A stretch of DNA of 64,000 nt, from the NCBI RefSeq assembly GCF_009933255.1, contig NZ_MAEI01000007.1, positions 1 to 64,000 of the forward strand. Reading direction: 5' to 3'. Below, piece by piece: positions 27,274 to 36,306 of the stretch. Below the pieces are notes generated by a model. The model searched no databases, was not told the DNA's origin, and saw nothing but the letters and a program-made list of their open reading frames with translations. This stretch comes from Enterococcus diestrammenae. GTDB lineage: Bacteria; Bacillota; Bacilli; Lactobacillales; Enterococcaceae. Position 1 is the first letter of the stretch; each line of letters opens with the position of its first letter. A program made the position numbers and the translations under genes.

Positions 27274-29037
27274 TTAGTCGTAATCGCCGTCTTCGGCAAA
27301 CTGACTTTGATAGAGCTTGCTATAAAAGCCGCCTTGCGCTAAGAGGGTTTCATGGTTGCCTTTTTCGATGATATTACCGTGGTTCATCACCAAAATTAAA
27401 TCAGCATCGCGAATGGTAGACAAACGGTGAGCAATCACAAAACTAGTGCGCCCTTCCATTACTTTGTCCATCGCTTTTTGGATCAAAGCTTCCAATCGAG
27501 TATCCACCGAACTAGTGGCTTCATCCAAAATCAAAATTTTCGGATTTGAAATGACGGCGCGGGCAATGGTTAACAATTGTTTTTGCCCAAGGGAGACGTT
27601 GTTTCCTTCGGCGTTGATCGTCATCTCGTAACCATCAGGCATGGTGCGGATGAAATGATCCACGTTGGCTGTTTTGGCTGCATCCACCACTTCATAATCC
27701 GTCGCCTCCAGATGGCCAAAACGGATATTGTCAGCAATGGTTCCTTCATAGAGCCACGCATCTTGTAAGACCATCCCAAAAACCGAACGAACTTCGCTGC
27801 GATCCATCGACTTGGTGTCCACGCCATCGATTTTGATAGCGCCAGAATCCACGTCATAAAAACGCATCAACAAATTGATTAAGGTGGTTTTACCAGCTCC
27901 AGTCGGTCCCACGACTGCGACAGTTTGCCCCGCCTTGACTTCAAAGCTGAGGTCAGTAATTAGCGGGTTTTTCGGATCATAGCTAAAGGCTACGTGATCA
28001 AACGTCACATTGCCTTGAACCGGTGTTGGCAGAGGTACGTTTTCTTCATTCAAACTTTCTTCTGGTTCATCCAAAATCTCGAAGACCCGGCGTGAAGCCG
28101 CAGAAGCTGCCTGCAACACGGTGGAAAGCTGGGTGATATTTCCCAAAGGTTGACTAACCTGCCAGATATACTGGATAAAAGCTTGCAACTGCCCCACCAC
28201 GATAACACCGGCAATCACATAATGCCCCCCCATCACTGCGATGGCAATATAAGCCAGATAAGCCGTCAGGGACACGAGCGGATTCATCAGTCCCGAAATA
28301 AAGGACGCCTTGAAGCCATTATTTCGGACGTTGTAGTTTACTTTTTTGAAATTTTCCAAGGTTTGTTTTTCCCGTCCGTAAACCTTCAAGACGGCAAACC
28401 CAGTCATGTTTTCTTGAACAAACCCATTCAAGTCCCCCAACGCATTTTGCATATTTTGGAAATACTTTTGGGAGATCCCGATAATGATTCGCGAAATGAT
28501 GAAAGATAGCGGAATCATGATCATCGCTACCAAAGCCATCTTCCAATTGATATAAAACATCATGGAAACTGCCATGATGATTCCTAGGACCGCAGTGACA
28601 ATCCCTGTCAAGGTTTGTTGCATGGCTCCGGAAACAGCATCCACATCATTGGTTACCCGGGATAAGATATTTCCTTGCTGGTTGCGGTCAAAATAAGCTA
28701 CCGGCAAGCGATTGATTTTGGTATCAATGTCTTCCCGCAAATCGTACATGGCACTTTGGACAACTTCCGCCATCAAAATCCCTGCCACCAGTTGAGCCAA
28801 ACAATACGCCAGGCCTACCACGATGATGGCAATCAGACATTTGATGATGTAATCAAAGTTCAGCGCTTCGCCATTGGCCACATTTTTGGTAATTTCGGTG
28901 GTAGGCAGGCCCACGACATAAGGTAGAGCTGCATTGGTCGCGACTGTCGAAACGGTGAAAAACATCACCAAAGCAAATTTATGACGATAAGGCTTGATAT
29001 AGTGAAACAAGCGAGTTAAGGAAGAAAATGCGTTCAT
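27274..29037 (-). CDS. efrB: Heterodimeric ABC multidrug exporter, subunit B
   Basis: Half-transporter of 587 residues: six membrane helices (about 15-310) then an ATPase domain with Walker A VGPTGAGKTT and Walker B ILILDEATSSVD with the catalytic Glu. The signature is NVSLGQ, not LSGGQ. This degenerate signature pairs with the Asp-containing Walker B of subunit A, giving one inactive and one active ATP site, as in EfrAB, BmrCD and LmrCD. The start overlaps the efrA stop by four bases. EfrAB of enterococci exports dyes and fluoroquinolone-type drugs; the symbol is given by similarity of architecture and context. Confidence 0.85.
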   Translation of the reverse strand: MNAFSSLTRLFHYIKPYRHKFALVMFFTVSTVATNAALPYVVGLPTTEITKNVANGEALNFDYIIKCLIAIIVVGLAYCLAQLVAGILMAEVVQSAMYDLREDIDTKINRLPVAYFDRNQQGNILSRVTNDVDAVSGAMQQTLTGIVTAVLGIIMAVSMMFYINWKMALVAMIMIPLSFIISRIIIGISQKYFQNMQNALGDLNGFVQENMTGFAVLKVYGREKQTLENFKKVNYNVRNNGFKASFISGLMNPLVSLTAYLAYIAIAVMGGHYVIAGVIVVGQLQAFIQYIWQVSQPLGNITQLSTVLQAASAASRRVFEILDEPEESLNEENVPLPTPVQGNVTFDHVAFSYDPKNPLITDLSFEVKAGQTVAVVGPTGAGKTTLINLLMRFYDVDSGAIKIDGVDTKSMDRSEVRSVFGMVLQDAWLYEGTIADNIRFGHLEATDYEVVDAAKTANVDHFIRTMPDGYEMTINAEGNNVSLGQKQLLTIARAVISNPKILILDEATSSVDTRLEALIQKAMDKVMEGRTSFVIAHRLSTIRDADLILVMNHGNIIEKGNHETLLAQGGFYSKLYQSQFAEDGDYD

Positions 29038-30767
29038 TGGACTAATTCCTCCTCTGATAATTGAGATGAAGCAATGTCATAGTACACCTGACAGTCCCGC
29101 AAGAGTTCTTGGTGGGTACCCATTCCCACGACATTGCCTTCATTCAATACGATAATTTTGTCTGCATGCATGATTGTTCCTACCCGCTGAGCCACGATTA
29201 AGACGGTGGATTCAGTGGTTTCTTTTTTCAAACGAGCCCGGAGTTTGGCATCCGTTTGGTAATCTAAAGCCGAGAAACTATCATCAAAAATATAGATTTC
29301 CGGTCGCCGAATCACCGCGCGGGCAATGGCTAACCGTTGTTTTTGACCACCAGAAAAGTTACTACCGCCTTCTGAAAGATGGGCATCGAAGCGTTCCGGT
29401 TGTTCTGCGATAAACTCCGCCGCTTGGGCGATATCCGCCGCCCGTTGCATCTCCTCTAAAGTAGCGTCTTCTTTACCGTAACGCAGATTTTCAGCAATCG
29501 TTCCCGAAAACAGCAAGGCTTTCTGGGGAATATAGCCGATTTTTTCCCGGAGAGCAGCTAAGCTATAATCTCGTACATCCACATCGTCCACCAAGACGCG
29601 TCCGGCACTGACGTCATAAAAACGAGGAATCAACTGAATCAAGGTAGATTTACCCGAGCCTGTCGAACCGATAAACGCCACGGTCTCTCCTGGTTTAGCG
29701 GTAAAACTGACATCTCTGATCACGGGGCTCTCGGCATGTCCCGGATAAGCAAAGGTCACATTTTCAAACGTGACATACCCTTTTTTGGCAGTCTCAGTCA
29801 CTGGGCTTTCTTTTTCCGCAATCTCAGAGGTCGCATCCAACGCTTCTTGAATCCGGCGAGCGGAAACGGCCGCCCGCGGGTACATCATAAAGACAGAAGC
29901 GAACAGCATAAAACTAAACAAGGCATGGAAAATGTATTCGATAAACGCGATCAAGTCCCCAATTTGCAACTGCCCCGCATCGATCTGCTTGCTGCCGTTC
30001 CAGATGATCAACACCATCACGATATTGAATAAGAAGGTAAAACCCGGCTGAGCCACGGCCATCAATTTAAACAGACTCTTGGAACTTTCGGTATACGCCC
30101 CATTGACTTTGCGGAAGCGGCTTTCTTCAAACTTTTCATTGACGAAGGCCCGTATCACTCGCAAACCAGAAAGATTTTCTCGCAAAATACCATTGATTTT
30201 GTCGAGATTTTTTTGTTGCCGGGTGGATAACGGATCAGAAATCTTGGCTATCGCGACGACCGCGACTAATAACGCTGGCAAGGCTAACAACACGTACCAG
30301 CTCAACGAAGGACTGGTCCGGAAAATCATGTACAAACTCACCGCAAACATCATCGGCGTCATAAAGCCCATCCGCAAAATGTTTTGCAAAAACAACATGA
30401 TTTGATACGCATCATTGGTAATCCGGGTAATCAAGGAGGAGACCCCAATGGCTTCGTATTCTTGATGAGAATAACTCTGGGTCTTAGCAAACAAATCATC
30501 TCGAATATCGGCGGTGATATTGGTGGTAATCCGAGTCGTAAAATACCCCAGTAAAATATTCATGATAACCCCAATTACCACCACTACGAGCATCAATAAA
30601 CCCAATTGGTTCACCTGATTGCCACTGGCGTTGGGGATGGCTTGGTCGATCATCCGAGCCAAAATGGTAGGTAACCCCAACTCAATTAAAATAAAACCGA
30701 AGACGCAAATAAAATCAAAAAGTAATAACTTTTTGTAGCGCATCGTGTAGTGCCACATTAGTTTCAA
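29034..30767 (-). CDS. efrA: Heterodimeric ABC multidrug exporter, subunit A
   Basis: Half-transporter of 577 residues with six N-terminal membrane helices (to about 305) and an ATPase domain: Walker A IGSTGSGKST, canonical signature NFSGGQ, Walker B IYIFDDSFSALD. The usual catalytic Glu after Walker B is Asp, the mark of the degenerate-site subunit (EfrA, BmrC, LmrC type). The likely start is TTG 30767, with GGGGG 7 bases upstream; ATG 30758 is the alternative. A leader of about 350 bases with strong structure precedes it. TTG start plus long leader suggest post-transcriptional control. Confidence 0.85.
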   Translation of the reverse strand: MKLMWHYTMRYKKLLLFDFICVFGFILIELGLPTILARMIDQAIPNASGNQVNQLGLLMLVVVVIGVIMNILLGYFTTRITTNITADIRDDLFAKTQSYSHQEYEAIGVSSLITRITNDAYQIMLFLQNILRMGFMTPMMFAVSLYMIFRTSPSLSWYVLLALPALLVAVVAIAKISDPLSTRQQKNLDKINGILRENLSGLRVIRAFVNEKFEESRFRKVNGAYTESSKSLFKLMAVAQPGFTFLFNIVMVLIIWNGSKQIDAGQLQIGDLIAFIEYIFHALFSFMLFASVFMMYPRAAVSARRIQEALDATSEIAEKESPVTETAKKGYVTFENVTFAYPGHAESPVIRDVSFTAKPGETVAFIGSTGSGKSTLIQLIPRFYDVSAGRVLVDDVDVRDYSLAALREKIGYIPQKALLFSGTIAENLRYGKEDATLEEMQRAADIAQAAEFIAEQPERFDAHLSEGGSNFSGGQKQRLAIARAVIRRPEIYIFDDSFSALDYQTDAKLRARLKKETTESTVLIVAQRVGTIMHADKIIVLNEGNVVGMGTHQELLRDCQVYYDIASSQLSEEELVQ

Positions 30768-31124
30768 ACAAAAACCCCCGATTCTCTTGTATTCTGGCCA
30801 ACGTTTACCGTTGACCGCCCCTGTCTGGTTTCCTTAAGCCCCAGTCACGGCAAACATCTATCATCAAATGGTGGCTTAGCCCTTCACAATCAGCTTTACT
30901 ACTAAGAAAAACTATTGTGGAAGTAGCCCAGAGCACAACCATCAAATGCTGCATATCGGTGCAGCTCCGGTAGAATTTGACCGGCTCAGTCAGTCTTTAG
31001 CAATCAGCACTTGCAAGCCTATCTGACAAAAGCCTTTCGGGCGACAGAAAGCCGGCTACCAACCCTCGTGAAAAGCTTGGCAGCCTGGCTCGAAAAAGGA
31101 CAAATTCTATTGACCGTCGCAATT
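30768..31124 (-). promoter_or_regulatory. Long structured leader of efrAB
   Basis: From the promoter TSS near 31124 to the efrA start there is no gene but much base pairing. TAGAATTTG (30971-30979) is the exact complement of CAAATTCTA (31101-31109), closing a domain of about 140 bases with inner hairpins. A second stem pairs CTTCACAAT (30882-30890) with ATTGTGGAAG (30914-30923), extended by GGCT/AGCC, and is flanked by two direct copies of CATCAAATG (30862-30870 and 30940-30948). No leader peptide or terminator was identified with confidence. Confidence 0.5.
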
Positions 31125-31130
31125 ACTTCT

Positions 31131-31138
31131 ACTATATC
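31131..31138 (-). promoter_or_regulatory. efrAB promoter (extended -10)
   Basis: On the minus strand TATAGT (31136-31131) is preceded by TG with one base between, an extended -10. No good -35 is present. Confidence 0.5.
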
Positions 31139-31232
31139 ACAGCAAATTTTTTAAGAGAACCCAAAATTCCGCCTTTTTTTGACTAGGAAACCCTTACACG
31201 ACTTCAGGTTTCTATACTTATTAAATTATCTG

Positions 31233-31241
31233 TGATAAAAT
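31233..31241 (+). promoter_or_regulatory. rpoY-rnjA promoter (extended -10)
   Basis: TAAAAT at 31236-31241 with TG at 31233-31234 forms an extended -10. The -35 region is weak. A leader of about 190 bases follows. Confidence 0.5.
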
Positions 31242-31300
31242 AATAGCAATTGCGGTATGCTCACATACCATGGACGGTTGAAGATTCACAAAGAACATGC

Positions 31301-31388
31301 AGAAAGCAAAGACGAGGCTTTCTCTTTTTACTCACGCTTGTTTGTAAAAAGCATACTCATCAACGAAGGCTGCCCTTCGTGTTTTTTC
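31301..31388 (+). promoter_or_regulatory. Two terminator-like hairpins in the rpoY-rnjA leader
   Basis: AGAAAGC (31301-31307) pairs with GCTTTCT (31317-31323), followed by CTTTTTA. CGAAGG (31364-31369) pairs with CCTTCG (31374-31379) around CTGC, followed by TGTTTTTTCC. Both lie between the promoter and the rpoY ribosome binding site and could attenuate the operon. Confidence 0.6.
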
Positions 31389-31441
31389 CTGTACCGTTTC
31401 ACGCATAAAAGGACACATTTACTTATAAAGGAGACTGAATT

Positions 31442-31654
31442 ATGATTTTCAAAATTTATTACCAAGAAACAAAAATTCGCAACCCAAAACGGGAACAAAC
31501 CCATTCCCTCTACCTCGAAGCAGCCGATGAAGTCGTTGCTCGCGAGTTGGTGGAAAAAAATACCCCATACAATATCGAATACATCCAAGTCTTGGAAGGC
31601 AACCACTTGGAATATGAAAAAGAAAATGCCGATTTCAAATTGACGGAGTTTTAA
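31442..31654 (+). CDS. rpoY: RNA polymerase epsilon subunit
   Basis: Small RNA polymerase subunit of Firmicutes (formerly YkzG/DUF1447), 70 residues. It matches the family throughout: [32 protein letters not shown](V)[22 protein letters not shown] follows AAGGAGACTGAATT. It lies 3 bases before rnjA, the standard arrangement. Confidence 0.95.
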   Translation: MIFKIYYQETKIRNPKREQTHSLYLEAADEVVARELVEKNTPYNIEYIQVLEGNHLEYEKENADFKLTEF

Positions 31655-31657
31655 GCT

Positions 31658-33331
31658 ATGAAAGTCAATTTAAAAAATAACGAGACTGGCGTTTTTGGTG
31701 TCGGTGGTTTAGGTGAAATCGGGAAGAACTGTTATGGGGTTCAATTCCAAGATGAAATCATCATTATCGATGCCGGCATCATGTTTCCGGAAGATGATTT
31801 GCTAGGGATTGACTATGTCATTCCTGATTACAGCTACATCGTCCAAAATGTCAATAAAGTCAAAGCCCTGGTCATCACCCACGGCCACGAAGACCATATC
31901 GGTGGTGTCCCTTACCTATTGAAGCAAGTCAACGTACCGATTTATGCCGGACCTTTGGCAATGGCTTTGATTCGTAACAAACTCGATGAACATGGTCTGT
32001 TGCGGGATGCGGAACTCCACGAAATCAATGAAGACACGGTCTTGCGTTTCCGCAAAACCTCCGTCAGCTTTTTCCGGACGACCCACTCGATTCCCGACGC
32101 CCTAGGGATTGTCGTGAAAACACCATCTGGTAGCATCGTCCACACTGGCGATTTCAAGTTTGACTTCACTCCCGTCGGCGAACCAGCCAACCTCCACCGG
32201 ATGGCGAAGATTGGTGAAGAAGGGGTATTGTGTCTCCTTTCCGACAGTACCAACGCGGAAATTCCGACATTTACCCAATCGGAAAAAGTCATCGGTCAAT
32301 CGATTCAACGGATTTTTGAGAAGATCAACGGCCGGATCATCTTTGCTAGTTTTGCTTCCAATATCTCTCGTCTGCAACAAGCCGCTGAAGCAGCCGTTGC
32401 TTGCGGCCGTAAGATTGCTGTCTTCGGGCGCAGTATGGAAAACGCCATCATCAACGGGCAAAACTTGGGCTATATCAATGTTCCCGATGGTACCTTTGTG
32501 GATGCCAGCGAACTCAAACGCCTTCCTTCCAACGAAGTCATGATTTTATGTACTGGCTCACAAGGAGAACCCATGGCTGCTTTGAGTCGGATTGCTAACG
32601 GCACCCACCGTCAGATCAGTATTCAACCTGAAGATACCGTGATTTTTTCTAGTTCCCCAATTCCTGGGAACACGACTAGCGTCAATCACTTGATCAACTT
32701 ACTGATGGAAGCCGGCGCCGAAGTCATTCATGGCAAGCTCAACAACGTCCATACTTCTGGTCACGGTGGCCAACAAGAACAAAAGTTAATGCTTCGCCTA
32801 ATCAAGCCAAAATTCTTCGTACCTATTCACGGGGAATACCGGATGTTGAAAATTCACGCTGGCCTGGCTCAAGATACCGGTGTGCCAAAAGAAAACTGCT
32901 TTATTATGGAAAACGGCGATATGTTAGCCTTGACGGCAGACAGTGCCCGCTTGGCAGGTCACTTTAATGGTGGCGATGTCTACATTGATGGCAGTGGCAT
33001 CGGTGACATTGGTAACGTGGTCTTGCGGGACCGGCGTATCCTTTCAGAAGAAGGTTTAGTCTTAGCCGTTGCAACCGTGGACTTAGAGAAAAAAGAAGTC
33101 TTGGCTGGCCCAGATATCTTATCCCGTGGTTTCGTCTACATGCGGGAATCCGGCGATATGATTTATGAAGCTCAAACGCTGCTCTTCCGCGCCTTGCGAG
33201 AAGCCTTGAAACAGCCTGATGTCAATGAGCACAAATTAAAAGAAGCCATGACCAATGCCCTCCAGCCTTTCCTATTTGAAAAGACCGAGCGTCATCCGAT
33301 GATTTTAGCCATGATCATGGCACCAGAATAA
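31658..33331 (+). CDS. rnjA: Ribonuclease J1
   Basis: Metallo-beta-lactamase/beta-CASP ribonuclease with 5'-3' exo and endo activity, central to mRNA decay and rRNA maturation; 557 residues. The zinc motif is [16 protein letters not shown] (about 70-85); His in HTGDFKFD and the beta-CASP motif [11 protein letters not shown] (about 368) are present, with a conserved HGEYRML segment. It is coupled to rpoY, and its end has a strong terminator. Confidence 0.96.
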   Translation: MKVNLKNNETGVFGVGGLGEIGKNCYGVQFQDEIIIIDAGIMFPEDDLLGIDYVIPDYSYIVQNVNKVKALVITHGHEDHIGGVPYLLKQVNVPIYAGPLAMALIRNKLDEHGLLRDAELHEINEDTVLRFRKTSVSFFRTTHSIPDALGIVVKTPSGSIVHTGDFKFDFTPVGEPANLHRMAKIGEEGVLCLLSDSTNAEIPTFTQSEKVIGQSIQRIFEKINGRIIFASFASNISRLQQAAEAAVACGRKIAVFGRSMENAIINGQNLGYINVPDGTFVDASELKRLPSNEVMILCTGSQGEPMAALSRIANGTHRQISIQPEDTVIFSSSPIPGNTTSVNHLINLLMEAGAEVIHGKLNNVHTSGHGGQQEQKLMLRLIKPKFFVPIHGEYRMLKIHAGLAQDTGVPKENCFIMENGDMLALTADSARLAGHFNGGDVYIDGSGIGDIGNVVLRDRRILSEEGLVLAVATVDLEKKEVLAGPDILSRGFVYMRESGDMIYEAQTLLFRALREALKQPDVNEHKLKEAMTNALQPFLFEKTERHPMILAMIMAPE

Positions 33332-33343
33332 GTTCCAAAATGC

Positions 33344-33386
33344 AAAAGAGGAGCGAACCCTTGATTGGGCCGCTCCTCTTTTTTAT
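33344..33386. terminator. Bidirectional terminator between rnjA and fetB
   Basis: AAAAGAGGAGCG (33344-33355) pairs with CGCTCCTCTTTT (33371-33382). Confidence 0.9.
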
Positions 33387-33403
33387 TCGCACCGATACGT
33401 TTT

Positions 33404-34171
33404 TTATTCTTCCCGTATCAACTGCAACTGTTCATTGTAATAATTGTGATAAGCCGTATACCCGGCGATAATCGAACCCAGGCTCGTGGTGGACAGCAAC
33501 ATGAAAGTCACCATGATTTGGTACTTTATCGCATGTACCGGATCTACCCCGGCAAAAATCAAACCAGACATCATCCCCGGCAAACTCACCAATCCTACCG
33601 TTTTCGCGGAATCAATAGTAGGCTGCATGGCCGTGCGGATGCTTTCTCTCAAGATGGGTAGTGAAGCCGTCTTGGCATCGGCTCCCAAGGCTAATTTTTC
33701 TAAGACTTGCTGCCGTTGATCGCGAAACTGACTAGCTAGGTTGCGGTAACACAAGCCAATCGCCACCATCGAATTTGAAGCAATCATCCCGCTGATGGGA
33801 ATAATTTGCGATGGGATAAAGCGAATCGCTCCTGAGGCAATCAAGACCCCCATCGTCACATAGGTGCTGACAAAGATAGCCAAAAGCGAACTCCAATACT
33901 GCTTGCGGTGGTTCGGGTTGCGTTTATGAGCATTCCAAGCGGCATTCAAAACGATAAACAAGCTCATGGCCGTCGTCAGCCAAACATTGTCCAATTGGAA
34001 GATATACTTCAAAACATACCCTACGATAACCAATTGAATCACTGCACGAAAAATACTATAAAAAATGTCTTTCGATAGCTTGAGTTTTTCTTTGTAACTA
34101 ATTCCGACTGCAATCAGTACCAAGCCAAAAGCAAAGACTAAAGACAGATCATTGACGGCTAATTGGTCCAT
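33404..34171 (-). CDS. fetB: FetB-like ABC transporter permease (UPF0014)
   Basis: Membrane protein of 255 residues with about seven hydrophobic segments. Family signatures are LRESIRTAMQPTIDSAKTVGLVSLPGMMSGLIFAGVDP, seen at about 180-210 (given in part: TIDSAKTVGLVSLPGMM). In E. coli FetAB exports iron and gives peroxide resistance; this family member is assigned by similarity. Its start overlaps the end of the ATPase gene by 13 bases. Confidence 0.85.
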   Translation of the reverse strand: MDQLAVNDLSLVFAFGLVLIAVGISYKEKLKLSKDIFYSIFRAVIQLVIVGYVLKYIFQLDNVWLTTAMSLFIVLNAAWNAHKRNPNHRKQYWSSLLAIFVSTYVTMGVLIASGAIRFIPSQIIPISGMIASNSMVAIGLCYRNLASQFRDQRQQVLEKLALGADAKTASLPILRESIRTAMQPTIDSAKTVGLVSLPGMMSGLIFAGVDPVHAIKYQIMVTFMLLSTTSLGSIIAGYTAYHNYYNEQLQLIREE

Positions 34172-34806
34172 GAAACAAGCCTCCCTTTTTCGATAATCAG
34201 CTCTGATTCAGCCTGTTGCAAATCTTCGTCATCATGACTGACTTGCAAAATGGTGACGCCCTCTTGGTGGACTGAGCGAATCAAGCGTTGGACGATCTGC
34301 TTACTCACTTCATCCAAGCCTACCGTCACCTCATCTAACAATAAGACTTTTGGTAAAAACATCAGATTGCGAATCAAAGCCACCCGCTGCCTTTGACCAC
34401 CGGATAACTCCAATATCGGTTTGTCCAAAAAGCTAGCAGGCAAATCCACCTGTTGCAATAAGGCCTCCACCCGTTCTTCAGAAAAAGGCTGTTTGCGAAT
34501 CTCAAAAGGAAACCCAACATTTTCCGCAACTGTTTTTCCAAACAGAGTCGGCTGTTGGAAACAATAAGAGACCTGTCGCCGATATTCCGTCACTGGATAA
34601 GACTGCTGGCTTTTGCCATTGACTAAAATTTCCCCAGCAGTAGGTGTCAACAAAGTAGCAATCAACTTGAGCAACGTACTCTTCCCGCCCCCCGATGGTC
34701 CTGAGATTGCCAAAAAAGCGCCTTTTGAAACACTAAAAGTTAAGTCTTGAAGGATTGTTTCTTGATGAGGAGCAAAAGAAACCTGATTTAATTCCAATAA
34801 TACCAT
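34159..34806 (-). CDS. fetA: FetA-like ABC transporter ATP-binding protein
   Basis: ATPase of 215 residues with Walker A ISGPSGGGKST (about 33-43), Q loop YCFQQPTLF, signature ELSGGQRQRVAL and Walker B VLLLDEVTVGLDE. The partner permease is the overlapping downstream gene, an UPF0014 protein. Probable iron or metal export. The ATG at 34806 follows GGAAGGGA. Confidence 0.85.
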   Translation of the reverse strand: MVLLELNQVSFAPHQETILQDLTFSVSKGAFLAISGPSGGGKSTLLKLIATLLTPTAGEILVNGKSQQSYPVTEYRRQVSYCFQQPTLFGKTVAENVGFPFEIRKQPFSEERVEALLQQVDLPASFLDKPILELSGGQRQRVALIRNLMFLPKVLLLDEVTVGLDEVSKQIVQRLIRSVHQEGVTILQVSHDDEDLQQAESELIIEKGRLVSWTN

Positions 34807-34992
34807 CTAATCCCTTCCTTTCCCCTTCATTCTAGCATATAACACTTAGAGAAAGCGCTACCTGCTGCACTGGGATTCGTTCTCGATTAGGAGGAGCTTA
34901 GGGAGTGTTTCAACTATCAGTAGTCAGCTTACAGTCACACCTATATTCTTTTGAAAGAGTAGCTAGCCAAACTTGACTTTTATTTTCTGCAC

Positions 34993-35023
34993 AAAAAAAC
35001 CGACCACCTAAAAGATGATCGGT
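34993..35023 (-). terminator. Terminator of the cold-shock gene
   Basis: ACCGA-CCA (34999-35006) pairs with TGATCGGT (35016-35023); T7 follows on the minus strand. Confidence 0.8.
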
Positions 35024-35037
35024 ACGTTTCTTAGATA

Positions 35038-35238
35038 TTAGTCTTTAGTAACGTTTGCTGCTTGAGGGCCGCGGTCTGAATCTTCAACGTCGAAAGTTAC
35101 TGCTTGGCCTTCTTCCAAAGTTTTGAAACCGTCGCCTTGGATAGCTGAGAAGTGAACGAATACGTCGCTGCCATCTTCGCGGGAGATAAATCCGAAGCCT
35201 TTTTCTGCGTTAAACCATTTAACTGTTCCGTGTTCCAT
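35038..35238 (-). CDS. csp: Cold-shock protein (CspA family)
   Basis: RNA chaperone of 66 residues with both RNP motifs ([11 protein letters not shown] and DVFVHFSAI) and the usual [14 protein letters not shown] start. ATG at 35238 is preceded by GAGAGGATG. The leader is about 120 bases, typical of cold-shock mRNAs, whose 5' ends are structured. Confidence 0.96.
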   Translation of the reverse strand: MEHGTVKWFNAEKGFGFISREDGSDVFVHFSAIQGDGFKTLEEGQAVTFDVEDSDRGPQAANVTKD

Positions 35239-35365
35239 GTTAAATACATCCTCTCTCGTGCGTGTGCACAATTCAAATTTAGTGTAACATTGCCTTGCAT
35301 ACGATAGAGGTATAACATTAACGGGTGTTAAGCACTTCTATGGAGCAAACAAAATTACAATGTTC

Positions 35366-35394
35366 ATTCTACACGTCAATCTTGATAAATGCAA
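35366..35394 (-). promoter_or_regulatory. csp promoter
   Basis: On the minus strand TTGCAT (35394-35389), a 17-base spacer ending in TG, and TAGAAT (35371-35366). This puts the transcript start about 120 bases before the csp start codon. Confidence 0.7.
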
Positions 35395-35493
35395 GCCCAT
35401 CGTTTTCTTCCCAGAGTTTTTACGAGCTTTTTGTTCGCTTTTTGCTGGGATTCAAAGGAAATTAAATCACAACCTTTCGATTATTTCCACCAG

Positions 35494-36180
35494 TTACGAA
35501 TTCCAAAGACCTTCTTCTCGCAAACTGACGTAACTTTGGTGGCCGATAATCAAATGGTCCAAGACTTCAATACCCATCAGTTCCCCGCATTCCTTCATCC
35601 GGCGGGTAAATAAAAGATCATTCTCGCTAGGTGTCGGATTGCCTGATGGATGATTATGACAAATGATCAACCGAGCCGCTGCTACCCGCACAGCCCCGCG
35701 AAAAATCTCCCGGGGATGAGCGACACTTTGATTGAGGGAGCCAATAAACAGCGTTTCCTTTTTGACGATTTCATTTTTGGTGTTCAAATACAAGCAGACC
35801 AAATGCTCTTGTTGGTAATCTTTCATGTCTTCCATCAAAGTAAAGGCCAGGTCCACACTCGTCCGCACCTTGCCAATTTTTGGCTGTAAAGCTTTTTGAA
35901 TCCGTCCTCCTAACTCAATCATCGCCACCAGCTCCAAGGCTTTCACCTGGCCCACACCAGAAATCTGTTGGAGTTCGTCGCGGCTGGCCAATTTCAAGTC
36001 AAACAAGGAGGGAAAGACCGACAACACCCTGCCGGCTAACTCCATCACATTCATCTGCGCAGTCCCGGTACGCAATAAAATTGCTAAAAGTTCTTGATCC
36101 GACAACGCCTGAGGGCCATATTCTAACAAGCGCTCCCGGGGTTGACTGCTTTGGGGAATTCGCTGAAACCCATTTCTCAT
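35494..36180 (-). CDS. radC: RadC-family JAB-domain protein
   Basis: Protein of 228 residues. An N-terminal helix-hairpin-helix region (LASRDELQQISGVGQVKAL, about 65-85) precedes a JAB1/MPN metalloprotease-like domain with HPREIFRGAV and the zinc motif HNHPSGNPTPSENDLLFT (about 175-195). The name DNA-repair protein is historical; function is unclear. The true start is ATG 36180. Its ribosome binding site GGGAG (36193-36189) is part of the 3' arm of a large stem (see 36185-36303), so translation or transcription may be conditional. Confidence 0.9.
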   Translation of the reverse strand: MRNGFQRIPQSSQPRERLLEYGPQALSDQELLAILLRTGTAQMNVMELAGRVLSVFPSLFDLKLASRDELQQISGVGQVKALELVAMIELGGRIQKALQPKIGKVRTSVDLAFTLMEDMKDYQQEHLVCLYLNTKNEIVKKETLFIGSLNQSVAHPREIFRGAVRVAAARLIICHNHPSGNPTPSENDLLFTRRMKECGELMGIEVLDHLIIGHQSYVSLREEGLWNS

Positions 36181-36184
36181 CAAA

Positions 36185-36303
36185 AAAACTCCCTTCCGTC
36201 GATTTCCTGATCAAGGTCATCTCGCAGCCAACCTTTTATCAGGAAATCCGTCTTTTGGTAAAGGCCAATCACCTTATCAAAAGAACATACGCAAGGGAGT
36301 TTT
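36185..36303 (-). promoter_or_regulatory. Three-way-junction RNA structure and terminator before radC
   Basis: An 11-bp outer stem pairs AAAACTCCCTT (36185-36195) with AAGGGAGTTTT (36293-36303). Inside it are two hairpins: GATTTCCTGAT (36201-36211) with ATCAGGAAATC (36238-36248), and CTTTTG...GG (36252-36264) with CC...CAAAAG (36272-36283). On the minus strand the outer stem ends in TTTTTTT, making an intrinsic terminator, and its 3' arm contains the radC ribosome binding site. It starts right after the HAD gene stop. Confidence 0.75.
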
Positions 36304-36306
36304 CAC

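Noticed and set aside
31257..31445. 62-codon plus frame before rpoY
   Set aside because: It covers both terminator-like hairpins, has no convincing ribosome binding site and is better explained as a leader.
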